A DNA stretch of 64,000 nucleotides from Cellulophaga sp. RHA19 (GTDB taxonomy: Bacteria; Bacteroidota; Bacteroidia; Flavobacteriales; Flavobacteriaceae). Position numbers and translations under genes: made by a program. Positions within the stretch are counted from its first letter, which is position 1; every line of letters begins with the position of its first letter. The notes under the pieces were generated by a model. The model saw only the letters and a list, made by a program, of their open reading frames with translations, had not been told where the DNA came from and searched no databases. The stretch is taken from the NCBI RefSeq assembly GCF_002813425.1, contig NZ_PHUL01000001.1:496001-560000 (forward strand), in the 5' to 3' direction. This document shows positions 8,940 through 16,962 of this stretch, piece by piece.

Positions 8940-9632
8940 ATGCAAAACAATCAGAATATAAAAATAGCTGTAGATGCTGTTGTTTTTGGCTACCAAGACA
9001 ACGCTCTTTATATTTTACTAGTACAACAAAAGTACGGTATGTATAAAGATGAGTGGGTTTTGCCTGGTGGTCTAGTACAAAATGGCGAAACTTTAACCAA
9101 AGCAGTTCACAGAGAGTTACAAGAAGAAGCAGGCATTACTGTTAATTACTTAGAGCAACTTTATACTTTTGGTGATGATATAGAGCGTGATAAAAGAAAC
9201 CACGTAATTTCTGTGTCTTATTTTGCTTTGGTAAATCCTGATAATTTAAAACTATCTGCCGCTACAGATGCGCAAGATGTAAAATGGCAAAACATAAATA
9301 ATATACCCGCATTACCTTTTGACCATAACCAGATAATAAAAACTGCATTTAAAAGACTAAAAGCAAAAGTACATTACCAACCTATTGGTTTTGATTTGCT
9401 TCCGAAAAAATTTCCTTTTTCAGATTTAGAGCATTTATACAGTACTATTTTAGAACAAGAAATAGATCGCAGAAATTTTAGAAAAAAGATTTTAAGCTTT
9501 GGATTTATAAAAAAATCTAATGAAAAACAAAAAAATGGCAGCGGTAGACCCGCCCAACTATTTACCTTTGACCACAACAAATACAAAGCATTAGACGAAA
9601 ATGGAATGCATTTTGAAATTAAGTTTGCGTAA
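8940..9632 (+). CDS. nrtR: Nudix-family transcriptional regulator of NAD metabolism (NrtR-type)
   Basis: Residues 1-145 form a Nudix domain with an intact signature (G, five residues, E, seven residues, REL-EEAGI). Residues 150-230 look like the winged-helix domain found in NrtR regulators (HLYSTILEQEIDRRNFRKK, then GRPAQLF). Known NrtR proteins bind ADP-ribose in the Nudix pocket and release DNA when NAD turnover is high. Adjacent prs and nadV are typical NrtR targets, which makes the assignment strong. The complete Nudix box leaves open that it also hydrolyses a nucleotide sugar. An alternative is a sugar-responsive Nudix regulator of the same fold, but the neighbours argue against it. Confidence 0.88.
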   Translation: MQNNQNIKIAVDAVVFGYQDNALYILLVQQKYGMYKDEWVLPGGLVQNGETLTKAVHRELQEEAGITVNYLEQLYTFGDDIERDKRNHVISVSYFALVNPDNLKLSAATDAQDVKWQNINNIPALPFDHNQIIKTAFKRLKAKVHYQPIGFDLLPKKFPFSDLEHLYSTILEQEIDRRNFRKKILSFGFIKKSNEKQKNGSGRPAQLFTFDHNKYKALDENGMHFEIKFA

Positions 9633-9671
9633 TTTTAACACAAAATGTTTTCAGTAATCCATTTACTTATT

Positions 9672-9696
9672 TAACTTTGTGTAAAAATAACGCAAA
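9672..9696 (+). promoter_or_regulatory. prs-nadV promoter with candidate NrtR operator
   Basis: TAACTTTG at 9672-9679 is a -7 element only 16 nt before the prs ATG, so the leader would be very short. TTTGTGTA-N5-AACGCAAA at 9676-9696 overlaps it. The site matches the one before nrtR in half-site sequence, 5-nt spacer and position relative to the -7 box. No good TTG is visible upstream, as expected for a promoter kept weak or controlled. Confidence 0.5.
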
Positions 9697-10538
9697 TGAT
9701 ATTAAATTTAGATCCACAGTTTAACCCGTTCCCAAATCAGAAAAGCATCGAATTTAAATCGTTTTTATTTTCTGGCGGAGAACCTCACATTAAAATTGAA
9801 AACAATTTTAATACCTCAGAAACTATTACAGTAACACACAGATTACAATCTTTTAACGATGTTGGCTTATTACTAATAACTGTAGATGCACTAAAACGTA
9901 TGGGTGTAAATACTATAAACGTTTTTATTCCTTATTTTCCGGCAGCTAGGCAAGATAGGTTAATGGTTGCAGGTGAATCTTTATCTGTAAAAGTATACGC
10001 AGATCTTATAAATAACCTTCAATTAAATGAAGTTAGCGTTTACGACCCACATTCAGAAGTTACACCTGCATTATTGAACAACTGCACTACTATTACAAAT
10101 TACACTTTTATAGAAAAAGTACTATCAACCTTAAATAACAATGTAGTTTTAATTTCTCCAGATGGTGGTGCTCTTAAAAAAATATACAAAGTAGCAGAAT
10201 ACCTAGGAGGTAAGGAAGTTATAGAGTGCTCTAAATCTAGAGATGTAAAAACAGGAAAACTATCTGGCTTTAAAGTGTACGCAGATGATTTAAAAGGTAA
10301 AGATTGTTTGGTGGTAGATGATATTTGTGATGGCGGAGGCACATTTAACGGTTTAGCACAAGAACTTAAAAACAAAAATGCAGGCAACTTATACCTAGCT
10401 GTAAGTCACGGTATTTTTAGCAAAGGATTAGAGAACCTAAGTAGCTACTACAACGGTATTTACACAACAGATTCTTTTAACACATTAGAAGAACATCCAA
10501 AAGTTACACAATTAAAAATAGCAGACTTATTAGCTTAA
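9696..10538 (+). CDS. prs: Ribose-phosphate pyrophosphokinase, NAD-salvage type
   Basis: PRPP synthetase-like protein of 280 aa, shorter than the usual 310-320 aa housekeeping enzyme. The PRPP-binding loop VVDDICDGGGT lies near residues 205-215. The flexible catalytic loop with Lys and Arg (KSRDVKTGKLSG) is near 180-190, and the ATP/ribose region PYFPAARQDR lies near 75-84. It makes PRPP from ribose 5-phosphate and ATP in the cytoplasm. It sits 26 nt before nadV, whose enzyme consumes PRPP, so it probably supplies that reaction. The gene is likely controlled by NrtR. Confidence 0.93.
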   Translation: MILNLDPQFNPFPNQKSIEFKSFLFSGGEPHIKIENNFNTSETITVTHRLQSFNDVGLLLITVDALKRMGVNTINVFIPYFPAARQDRLMVAGESLSVKVYADLINNLQLNEVSVYDPHSEVTPALLNNCTTITNYTFIEKVLSTLNNNVVLISPDGGALKKIYKVAEYLGGKEVIECSKSRDVKTGKLSGFKVYADDLKGKDCLVVDDICDGGGTFNGLAQELKNKNAGNLYLAVSHGIFSKGLENLSSYYNGIYTTDSFNTLEEHPKVTQLKIADLLA

Positions 10539-10564
10539 GTCTTTAATTATAAAATAGATATATT

Positions 10565-12013
10565 ATGAACCCATTATTATATACAGACGGTTATAAAGTA
10601 GATCACAGAAGACAATATCCAGAGGGTACAACCTTAGTATACTCTAACTGGACACCTAGAAAAAGTAGAATAGATGCTATAGAAGAAGTCGTATTTTTTG
10701 GACTTCAATACTTTATTAAAAAGTACATTATTGAAGAATTTAACACCAATTTTTTTAACAAACCTAAAAAGGAAATTGCAGAAAAATATAGCAGAAGAAT
10801 TAATAATTACCTAGGTCCAAACTCAGTTGGTATTAAACACATAGAAGATTTACACGATCTTGGCTATTTACCAATGGTCATAAAAGCATTACCAGAGGGT
10901 TCTAGTGTACCAATACGCGTACCTATGATGACAATGTACAACACATTGCCAGAGTTTTTTTGGTTAACAAATTATTTTGAGACCATTTTAAGCACAACTA
11001 TTTGGATGCCTTGTACCTCTGCAACAATTGCAAAACAGTATAGAGGAATATTAGATAAATATGCAGAAGAAACCTCTACAGTTCCTGAATTTGTAGATTG
11101 GCAAGGTCACGATTTTTCTATGCGAGGTATTGCTGGTATGGAAGCCGCAGTTATGAGCGCTTCTGCACACTTGTTAAGTTTTTCTGGTACAGATACTATA
11201 CCCGCTATAGACTTTTTAGAAGAATACTATAACGCTAATTCTGACACTGAACTAGTTGGTGGCTCTGTAGCAGCCACAGAGCACTCTGTAATGTGTATGG
11301 GAACAAACACAGGAGAAGAAGAAACATTTAAAAGGTTAATTACTGAGGTTTACCCTAACGGAATTGTTTCTATAGTTTCGGATACTTGGGATTTATGGAA
11401 AGTACTTACAGAGTACCTACCCAACTTAAAAGAAGAGGTTTTAGCAAGAGACGGTAAAGTTGTTATTAGACCAGATAGCGGCGACCCTGCAGATATTATT
11501 TGTGGCAATCCTAACGGAAAAACTAAAGAGGAGAAAAAAGGAGTTATAGAACTGTTATGGGAGATATTTAGTGGTAAAACCAATAGCAAAGGTTATAAAG
11601 AATTAGACCCACACATTGGTGCAATCTATGGCGATAGCATTACAACGGAGCGCGCTACAGACATTTGCGAAAGATTAAAGCAAAAAGGGTTTGCGTCTAC
11701 AAACGTAGTTTTAGGCATTGGTTCTTTTACCTACCAATACAACACTAGAGATACTTTTGGTTTTGCAATGAAAGCTACATATGGCGAAGTAAACGGTGAG
11801 GGAAGAGAAATTTTTAAAGATCCTATTACAGATGATGGAACTAAAAAATCTGCCAAAGGCTTACTTAAAATTGAAAAAGAAAACGGTACTTATAAACTTG
11901 TAGATCAAGTAAATTGGGAGCAAGAAAAAACAGGAGAGTTAAAAGAAGTTTTTAAAGATGGTAAATTACTTATTGATGATTCTTTACAAGATATTAGAAA
12001 TAGAGTAAGATAA
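10565..12013 (+). CDS. nadV: Nicotinamide phosphoribosyltransferase (NadV/NAMPT type)
   Basis: The 482-aa enzyme condenses nicotinamide with PRPP to form NMN in NAD salvage. Family hallmarks seen are the N-terminal LLYTDGYKVDHRRQYPEGT, DWQGHDFSMRG near 179-189, the catalytic-His segment VAATEHS near 236-242, and the phosphate/Asp loop RPDSGDP near 302-308. Its length fits the NAMPT family (about 460-490 aa) rather than nicotinate phosphoribosyltransferase PncB (about 400 aa). It follows prs after 26 nt and ends at a strong terminator. No NMN adenylyltransferase is next to it; the nadD gene at 53122 is far away. Confidence 0.95.
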   Translation: MNPLLYTDGYKVDHRRQYPEGTTLVYSNWTPRKSRIDAIEEVVFFGLQYFIKKYIIEEFNTNFFNKPKKEIAEKYSRRINNYLGPNSVGIKHIEDLHDLGYLPMVIKALPEGSSVPIRVPMMTMYNTLPEFFWLTNYFETILSTTIWMPCTSATIAKQYRGILDKYAEETSTVPEFVDWQGHDFSMRGIAGMEAAVMSASAHLLSFSGTDTIPAIDFLEEYYNANSDTELVGGSVAATEHSVMCMGTNTGEEETFKRLITEVYPNGIVSIVSDTWDLWKVLTEYLPNLKEEVLARDGKVVIRPDSGDPADIICGNPNGKTKEEKKGVIELLWEIFSGKTNSKGYKELDPHIGAIYGDSITTERATDICERLKQKGFASTNVVLGIGSFTYQYNTRDTFGFAMKATYGEVNGEGREIFKDPITDDGTKKSAKGLLKIEKENGTYKLVDQVNWEQEKTGELKEVFKDGKLLIDDSLQDIRNRVR

Positions 12014-12034
12014 ACTCCTTAATTTTGTAACCGT

Positions 12035-12067
12035 AAGAGGCAAGCTTTTTACAAGCTTGCCTCTTTT
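12035..12067 (+). terminator. Terminator of the prs-nadV operon
   Basis: A perfect 13-bp stem (AAGAGGCAAGCTT at 12035-12047 with its complement at 12053-12065) has a 5-nt loop. It lies 21 nt after the nadV stop and is followed by TT-G-TTTTT. Confidence 0.9.
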
Positions 12068-12084
12068 GTTTTTAAACCTATACA

Positions 12085-12822
12085 ATGAGCAAACCTTTTA
12101 CTTTTAAGCAATTTACAATTAATCAAGACCGCTGTGCTATGAAAATTGGTACAGACGGAGTTTTACTTGGTGCCTGGACGCCTTTAGACCATAACCCCTA
12201 CTCTATTTTAGATATTGGCTCTGGTACAGGTATTATTGCCTTGATGTTAGCGCAACGTAGTGCTGCAGATAACATAGAGGCTATAGAGTTAGATGCTGAT
12301 GCCTACGAGCAATGCACAGAGAATTTTGAAGCATCAGACTGGGCAGATAGGCTATTTTGCTTTCACGCTGGTTTTGATGAGTTTGTAGATGAATACGCTA
12401 CAGATGAGACAGAAGAAGATGAGCTGTATGATTTAATTGTGTCTAATCCTCCTTTTTACGCAGAAGATGTAACAAGCGGTAATGAAGCAAGAGACAATGC
12501 ACGCCAAAATACGTCACTTCCTTTTAGTGAATTGATAAGTGGCGCATCTAAACTACTTACTAGTATTGGTACTTTTTGCACCATTATACCTTTTAAAGAA
12601 GAGGAAGAATTCATCAAACTTGCTGCAAATTATCAACTATATCCAAAACAAATTACAAGAGTTAAAGGTAACGCTGACGCAGAGGTAAAACGAAGCCTTT
12701 TGGAGTTCACAAAAAAACCTTCATCAAACTTAAAAACAGAAGAGCTTGTTATAGAGAAAGATAGACACGTATACACCGAAAATTATACTAATTTAACAAG
12801 AGATTTTTATTTAAAAATGTAA
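12085..12822 (+). CDS. trmN: tRNA1(Val) (adenine(37)-N6)-methyltransferase
   Basis: Class I SAM-dependent methyltransferase of 245 aa. It carries motif I (DIGSGTG, about residues 43-49) and the N6-adenine motif NPPF near residue 119. The N-terminal FKQFTINQDRCAMKIGTDGVLLGAW is characteristic of the YfiC/TrmN6 family, which methylates A37 of tRNA1(Val). The first ATG is used; it falls just after the upstream terminator. Some flavobacteria carry it near rpsP-rimM, as here. Confidence 0.93.
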   Translation: MSKPFTFKQFTINQDRCAMKIGTDGVLLGAWTPLDHNPYSILDIGSGTGIIALMLAQRSAADNIEAIELDADAYEQCTENFEASDWADRLFCFHAGFDEFVDEYATDETEEDELYDLIVSNPPFYAEDVTSGNEARDNARQNTSLPFSELISGASKLLTSIGTFCTIIPFKEEEEFIKLAANYQLYPKQITRVKGNADAEVKRSLLEFTKKPSSNLKTEELVIEKDRHVYTENYTNLTRDFYLKM

Positions 12823-12832
12823 CATTTAGTCT

Positions 12833-12863
12833 TTGTATTGTTATATTTCTTTACCTATCTTTG
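12833..12863 (+). promoter_or_regulatory. Promoter of the acyl-CoA dehydrogenase gene
   Basis: TATCTTTG at 12856-12863 is an exact TAnnTTTG box. TTG at 12833-12835 lies 20 nt upstream, slightly longer than usual. The start codon follows 23 nt after the box. Confidence 0.6.
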
Positions 12864-12886
12864 GTTACATATCCTAAAATACAGCT

Positions 12887-14065
12887 ATGAAACCAGATTT
12901 ATTTGAAGCACCAGATTATTATAATATAGACGATTTATTGTCTGAAGAACATAAATTGGTGAGAGATGCTGCCCGACAGTGGGTAAAAAGAGATGTATCT
13001 CCTATTATTGAAGATTATGCTCAAAAAGCAGAGTTTCCAAAACAAATAATTAGCGGATTAGCAGAAATAGGCGCTTTTGGCCCTTACATTCCTGAAGAAT
13101 ACGGAGGTGCAGGTTTAGACCAAATTAGTTATGGTTTAATTATGCAAGAGATAGAGCGTGGAGATAGCGGTGTACGCTCTACGGCGTCTGTACAATCTTC
13201 ATTAGTAATGTATCCAATATACACTTATGGTACTGAAGAGCAACGCAAAAAATACCTGCCAAAATTAGCAAGTGGTGAGTTTATGGGTAGTTTTGGTTTA
13301 ACAGAACCTAACCACGGCTCTAACCCAGGTGGCATGGAGACTAAATACAAGGATATGGGCGACCATTACCTTTTAAATGGTGCTAAATTATGGATTTCTA
13401 ATTCTCCTTTTTGTGATGTTGCTGTAGTTTGGGCTAAAAACGAAGAAGGCAGAATAAACGGACTAATTGTAGAACGAGGAATGGAAGGCTTTTCCACTCC
13501 TGAAACTCACAACAAATGGTCTTTAAGAGCATCTGCTACGGGCGAGCTTATTTTTGACAATGTAAAAGTGCCAAAAGAAAACTTATTACCTAACAAAAAC
13601 GGATTGGGGGCACCGTTAGGTTGTTTAGATTCTGCTAGGTATGGTATTGCTTGGGGTGCAATTGGAGCCGCAATGGATTGTTATGATACCGCTTTACGTT
13701 ATGCAAAAGAGCGCATACAATTTGGTAAGCCAATTGGCGCATACCAGCTACAGCAAAAAAAATTAGCAGAAATGATTACCGAAATTACCAAAGCACAGTT
13801 ACTAGCATTACGCTTAGGGCAGCTTAAAAATGAAGGTAAAGCAAGCACTGCACAAATATCTATGGCAAAACGTAATAATGTAGATATGGCGTTAAATATT
13901 GCAAGAGAAGCAAGACAAATTTTAGGTGCTATGGGTATTACTGGCGAATACAGCATTATGCGACATATGATGAACCTAGAAAGTGTTATCACTTATGAGG
14001 GCACACACGATATTCATTTACTTATAACAGGTATGGATATTACAGGTCTTAATGCCTTTAAATAA
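12887..14065 (+). CDS. gcdH: Glutaryl-CoA dehydrogenase-type acyl-CoA dehydrogenase
   Basis: The 392-aa flavoprotein has the acyl-CoA dehydrogenase fold. The catalytic base is Glu near residue 370 in TYEGTHDIH. The segment DSGVRSTASVQSSLVM keeps the Arg that in glutaryl-CoA dehydrogenase contacts the substrate's distal carboxylate. The active-site region FGLTEPNHGSNP is also typical. It would oxidise and decarboxylate glutaryl-CoA to crotonyl-CoA in Lys/Trp breakdown, passing electrons to ETF. No other pathway genes lie beside it. The specific call is fairly firm; a general acyl-CoA dehydrogenase is the fallback. Confidence 0.9.
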   Translation: MKPDLFEAPDYYNIDDLLSEEHKLVRDAARQWVKRDVSPIIEDYAQKAEFPKQIISGLAEIGAFGPYIPEEYGGAGLDQISYGLIMQEIERGDSGVRSTASVQSSLVMYPIYTYGTEEQRKKYLPKLASGEFMGSFGLTEPNHGSNPGGMETKYKDMGDHYLLNGAKLWISNSPFCDVAVVWAKNEEGRINGLIVERGMEGFSTPETHNKWSLRASATGELIFDNVKVPKENLLPNKNGLGAPLGCLDSARYGIAWGAIGAAMDCYDTALRYAKERIQFGKPIGAYQLQQKKLAEMITEITKAQLLALRLGQLKNEGKASTAQISMAKRNNVDMALNIAREARQILGAMGITGEYSIMRHMMNLESVITYEGTHDIHLLITGMDITGLNAFK

Positions 14066-14140
14066 TAAATTTTCGTTATCTTTACACAATCTAAATAAGG
14101 GTTGTTTTCTACAAAATGACCCTTTATAAAATTATAGATT

Positions 14141-14287
14141 ATGGAAACATTGCAACATATTTTGGTTTTTATAACTGCAGCTATTGCTTTTGGATATATT
14201 GCTAAAAAATTCTTTCTTCCTAAATCTCTTTTTGCTAGTAACAAAAACAAAAAATCTTGTGGCTCTGACGATTGTGGCTGCAGTTAA
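14141..14287 (+). CDS. FeoB-associated-type Cys-rich small membrane protein, 48 aa
   Basis: A small gene: ATG at 14141, TAA at 14285-14287. The product has one N-terminal membrane helix (ILVFITAAIAFGYIAKKFF, about residues 7-25) and a C-terminal cysteine motif CGSDDCGC. This layout matches the FeoB-associated Cys-rich membrane protein family, which usually sits next to ferrous iron transporter FeoB. No feoB is in this window. The upstream 75 nt contain a hairpin with AAGGGT/ACCCTT arms (14097-14124) that may be a leader element. The role, probably metal or redox related at the inner membrane, is unproven. Confidence 0.7.
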   Translation: METLQHILVFITAAIAFGYIAKKFFLPKSLFASNKNKKSCGSDDCGCS

Positions 14288-14557
14288 AATCTTACCAAAT
14301 ACCCAACACTTTTCTTAAAACATTCACAATTAAGTTAAATAAATAAGAATAGTGTATTAAAATTATCAAAAAACTCTTTTTTGTAGTCATAGTATTACTT
14401 TAATTAGCCGGCAGCTAAAAAAACAACAAAAAAAAGAGAACACTCAACAGACTAACTACCATTGATTTAAGTTTTTATTTTAGTTGTTTTAGCTTTTTCA
14501 GGCAACGGAATCTAAAAAGTTCTTGTCTATACTAATAAGAAACTAAAATCAAAAAAA

Positions 14558-16075
14558 ATGCGTAAAACTACACAGCTTGTAATCTTAATTTTTACTCTGA
14601 TTATAAGCAATTACTCAACCGCTCAAGAACTTACAGCAAGTATTAAAGATACAGCTAATAAAGAAGCTATACCATATGTTTCCGTTGTATTATCTAATAA
14701 AAAAGGTGTTATAACAAATGGAGAAGGAAAATTTTCTTTAAGCACCACAAATACAACTGCTATAGATTCTATTTTTATTAGTTGTATTGGATACGAGACC
14801 ATTGCACAACCAGTAAGCACATTTACAGATAGTATTATTTATATGACTCCAAAAACCATAGAACTTAATGAGGTTTTGGTATCTAATAAAAACTACACAG
14901 GAGAAGAAATTATAGATATGGTTAAAGACAGTTTAGATAAAAACTATAACAAGGATTTCACTAGAAAAAAAATATTCCTTAGAGAGTCTAATTATGAAGG
15001 GTTAGATAAGACAAATTACACCTTTATGAAATCTACCATAAAAGAACTTAACAAACCCTTTTTAGATAGTGTTATAACTGCTTTACCTAAAAGAGATAAT
15101 AGTTATTCTGAAGTTTTGTGTGATATCTATGGAAATTATAATGCAGAAACCTTAAAAATAGATCCTATAAAGGCATGTAGATTATATGATAAAAACTCTG
15201 AATTAGATATTACTAAGCTCGAAGAAAAGTTTAATGACATTATTAAAAAAAATGTAAAGCCAGATTCATATTTTAAAATAAAATCGGGTATTGTTGGTGT
15301 TAAAGTTGATGGCGAACTAAGCAATCCTAGTGACGTAAAAAAAGATAGTGCAGCACTAAAAAAAGAATTAAAGGAAAAGAAAAAATTAGAAGAAGCACGC
15401 AGAGTTAGTTATGCTACGTATAAAAAAACTACCATAGGCAACCAATTTAGTAATTTGTTTTATATGGATGACCCCAAACTAAACGTGATAACAAAATCTG
15501 GGCGTTACAACTTTACCATAAAAGACTATACGTATTGGGGCAACGCTCCTGTTTACATTATAGATTTTGAACCTAAGAGAGGCGCAGATTACGAAGGAAC
15601 TATGTATATAAATGCAGATGATTTTGCTGTAATACGTATAGATTATGATAATGTAAAAACATTAAAAAGTATTAAGTTATTCGGAATTTCTTACCAAGAA
15701 CATTTATCTAGAGGAAAAATGATTTTTGCAAAAAATGAAAACAACACCTACGACTTGCAATATCTAGAACGAGAGGCCGGAAATAAAGCAGGCATAAGAA
15801 GACCATTAAAAATAATTGAAAAGAATAAGGTTGTTAAAGGAAGAAATAAGCAAAATGAACTTTACGTAAAGTTAGATATGGCAATTACAAGTGTAACCAA
15901 GTATGAAATTGTTGTTTTTGATGCTGAAAACATTTCAAAATCAACTTACAACGACTTTAAAGAAAGCAAGGGCATTAAGCCAGAATACTTGCGTAAATAT
16001 GATCCAGAATTTTGGAAAGGCTACAACATTATAGAGCCTAACCAAGCTATTAAAGAGTTTACTGCAGAAGAATAA
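14558..16075 (+). CDS. Secreted protein with carboxypeptidase-regulatory-like domain
   Basis: The 505-aa protein has a signal peptide (about 1-22, ending STAQ) and a carboxypeptidase-regulatory-like domain (about 24-105; GEGKFSL, SCIGYE). A long region follows with an all-beta tail containing the pattern APVYIIDFEPKRGADYEGTM near residue 330. In Bacteroidota such proteins often carry a C-terminal outer-membrane-related domain, and their substrate is mostly unknown. A lysine-rich coiled segment lies near 260-285 (KKELKEKKKLEEARR). The gene is isolated on the plus strand; 270 nt upstream contain no gene. Confidence 0.7.
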   Translation: MRKTTQLVILIFTLIISNYSTAQELTASIKDTANKEAIPYVSVVLSNKKGVITNGEGKFSLSTTNTTAIDSIFISCIGYETIAQPVSTFTDSIIYMTPKTIELNEVLVSNKNYTGEEIIDMVKDSLDKNYNKDFTRKKIFLRESNYEGLDKTNYTFMKSTIKELNKPFLDSVITALPKRDNSYSEVLCDIYGNYNAETLKIDPIKACRLYDKNSELDITKLEEKFNDIIKKNVKPDSYFKIKSGIVGVKVDGELSNPSDVKKDSAALKKELKEKKKLEEARRVSYATYKKTTIGNQFSNLFYMDDPKLNVITKSGRYNFTIKDYTYWGNAPVYIIDFEPKRGADYEGTMYINADDFAVIRIDYDNVKTLKSIKLFGISYQEHLSRGKMIFAKNENNTYDLQYLEREAGNKAGIRRPLKIIEKNKVVKGRNKQNELYVKLDMAITSVTKYEIVVFDAENISKSTYNDFKESKGIKPEYLRKYDPEFWKGYNIIEPNQAIKEFTAEE

Positions 16076-16084
16076 AACTTTATA

Positions 16085-16465
16085 CTATAGATTAATAAAA
16101 TTAAGTAGCAAAAGCGCCCATCCTAGGACTAGTCCCAAACCTCCTAGGGGCGTTATTGGACCAAGAATTTTTATTTTTTTTCCTTTAGCTGATGAAATAC
16201 ACAAACCGTATATGCTAAAAGAAAATAAAAAGATACCTATAATAAAAGCATAACCCATTACAACCTCTATGGTTGAAGAAAAACTATAGTTAAAACCCAA
16301 AACTAACAACACAATAGCATGATACATTTGATACTTTACACCAGTTTCAAAATTTTTGAGTTGGTCATCTGTAAATATTTTTTTTAGAGCGTGAGCTCCA
16401 AAAGCTCCAAAAATAACAGCCAACATACCGTATAAGGCAGCAAATACTTTTATTATGATAATCAT
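16085..16465 (-). CDS. DUF423 family membrane protein
   Basis: Small integral membrane protein of 126 aa with four predicted helices. The N-terminal GMLAVIFGAFGAHALKK and the final PLGGLGLVLGWALL are DUF423 hallmarks. The function of this family is not known. It is the last gene of a minus-strand run that begins with the metal-regulator gene at about 21599; 22 nt separate it from its upstream neighbour, so it may be cotranscribed by chance rather than by function. Confidence 0.88.
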   Translation of the reverse strand: MIIIIKVFAALYGMLAVIFGAFGAHALKKIFTDDQLKNFETGVKYQMYHAIVLLVLGFNYSFSSTIEVVMGYAFIIGIFLFSFSIYGLCISSAKGKKIKILGPITPLGGLGLVLGWALLLLNFINL

Positions 16466-16487
16466 AAGTATAATTTTTATGAATAGG

Positions 16488-16919
16488 TTATTTAACGCTA
16501 GATAAACTATCTATTTTGTGAGAAAACATTGTGTACATTTTTTCTGTCTCTAAAGAGTCTGAGACGTTAAAAAATAGCTGTAAAGAGTCCCTGTAAGTAA
16601 CTTTTATTTTTTGTTTAGATAATTTATCTACAAAAATATAAACGTCTGTATTATAAATAGAATCTCTAAAAACACCTTTTTCAGTTTCACTTACAGAAAA
16701 ACCATTAATACGTTCTAGAGAAGGTATTTTATCTACCATTTCTACAGTATTAATATCTGCAAAGTCTAACTTTTTATAATAGATACCAGATAATATTTTA
16801 AATTGATTATCCTCTACCTTAATCCAGTTTTTATAGTGCATTAAAAAAGCTATAGCTACTAACACAAGAGTTAATACTATAACTATGTTCCAAAGCCAGT
16901 GTTTTTTTGAATTTTTCAT
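16488..16919 (-). CDS. Membrane-anchored protein with PH-like fold, hypothetical
   Basis: A 143-aa protein with one membrane helix at about residues 9-26 (WNIVIVLTLVLVAIAFLM). A soluble domain of alternating strands follows (FKILSGIYYKKLDFADINTVEMVDK). That pattern resembles bacterial PH-like domains, with a conserved-looking aspartate-isoleucine turn, but I cannot name a family with confidence. It lies 43 nt after the last metal-ABC permease gene. Function unknown. Confidence 0.65.
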   Translation of the reverse strand: MKNSKKHWLWNIVIVLTLVLVAIAFLMHYKNWIKVEDNQFKILSGIYYKKLDFADINTVEMVDKIPSLERINGFSVSETEKGVFRDSIYNTDVYIFVDKLSKQKIKVTYRDSLQLFFNVSDSLETEKMYTMFSHKIDSLSSVK

Positions 16920-16962
16920 TGTGAATACGAATGTACAATTTTTAGAAAAATAATATTAATAA

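Noticed and set aside
14014..14250. 78-codon minus-strand frame over the small FeoB-associated gene
   Set aside because: It overlaps the end of gcdH and the CGSDDCGC gene, which has a recognised family pattern on the plus strand.
14414..14493. Inverted repeat GCTAAAA...TTTTAGC upstream of the 505-aa gene
   Set aside because: Arms differ by three extra A and the loop is about 55 nt; likely chance in A/T-rich DNA.
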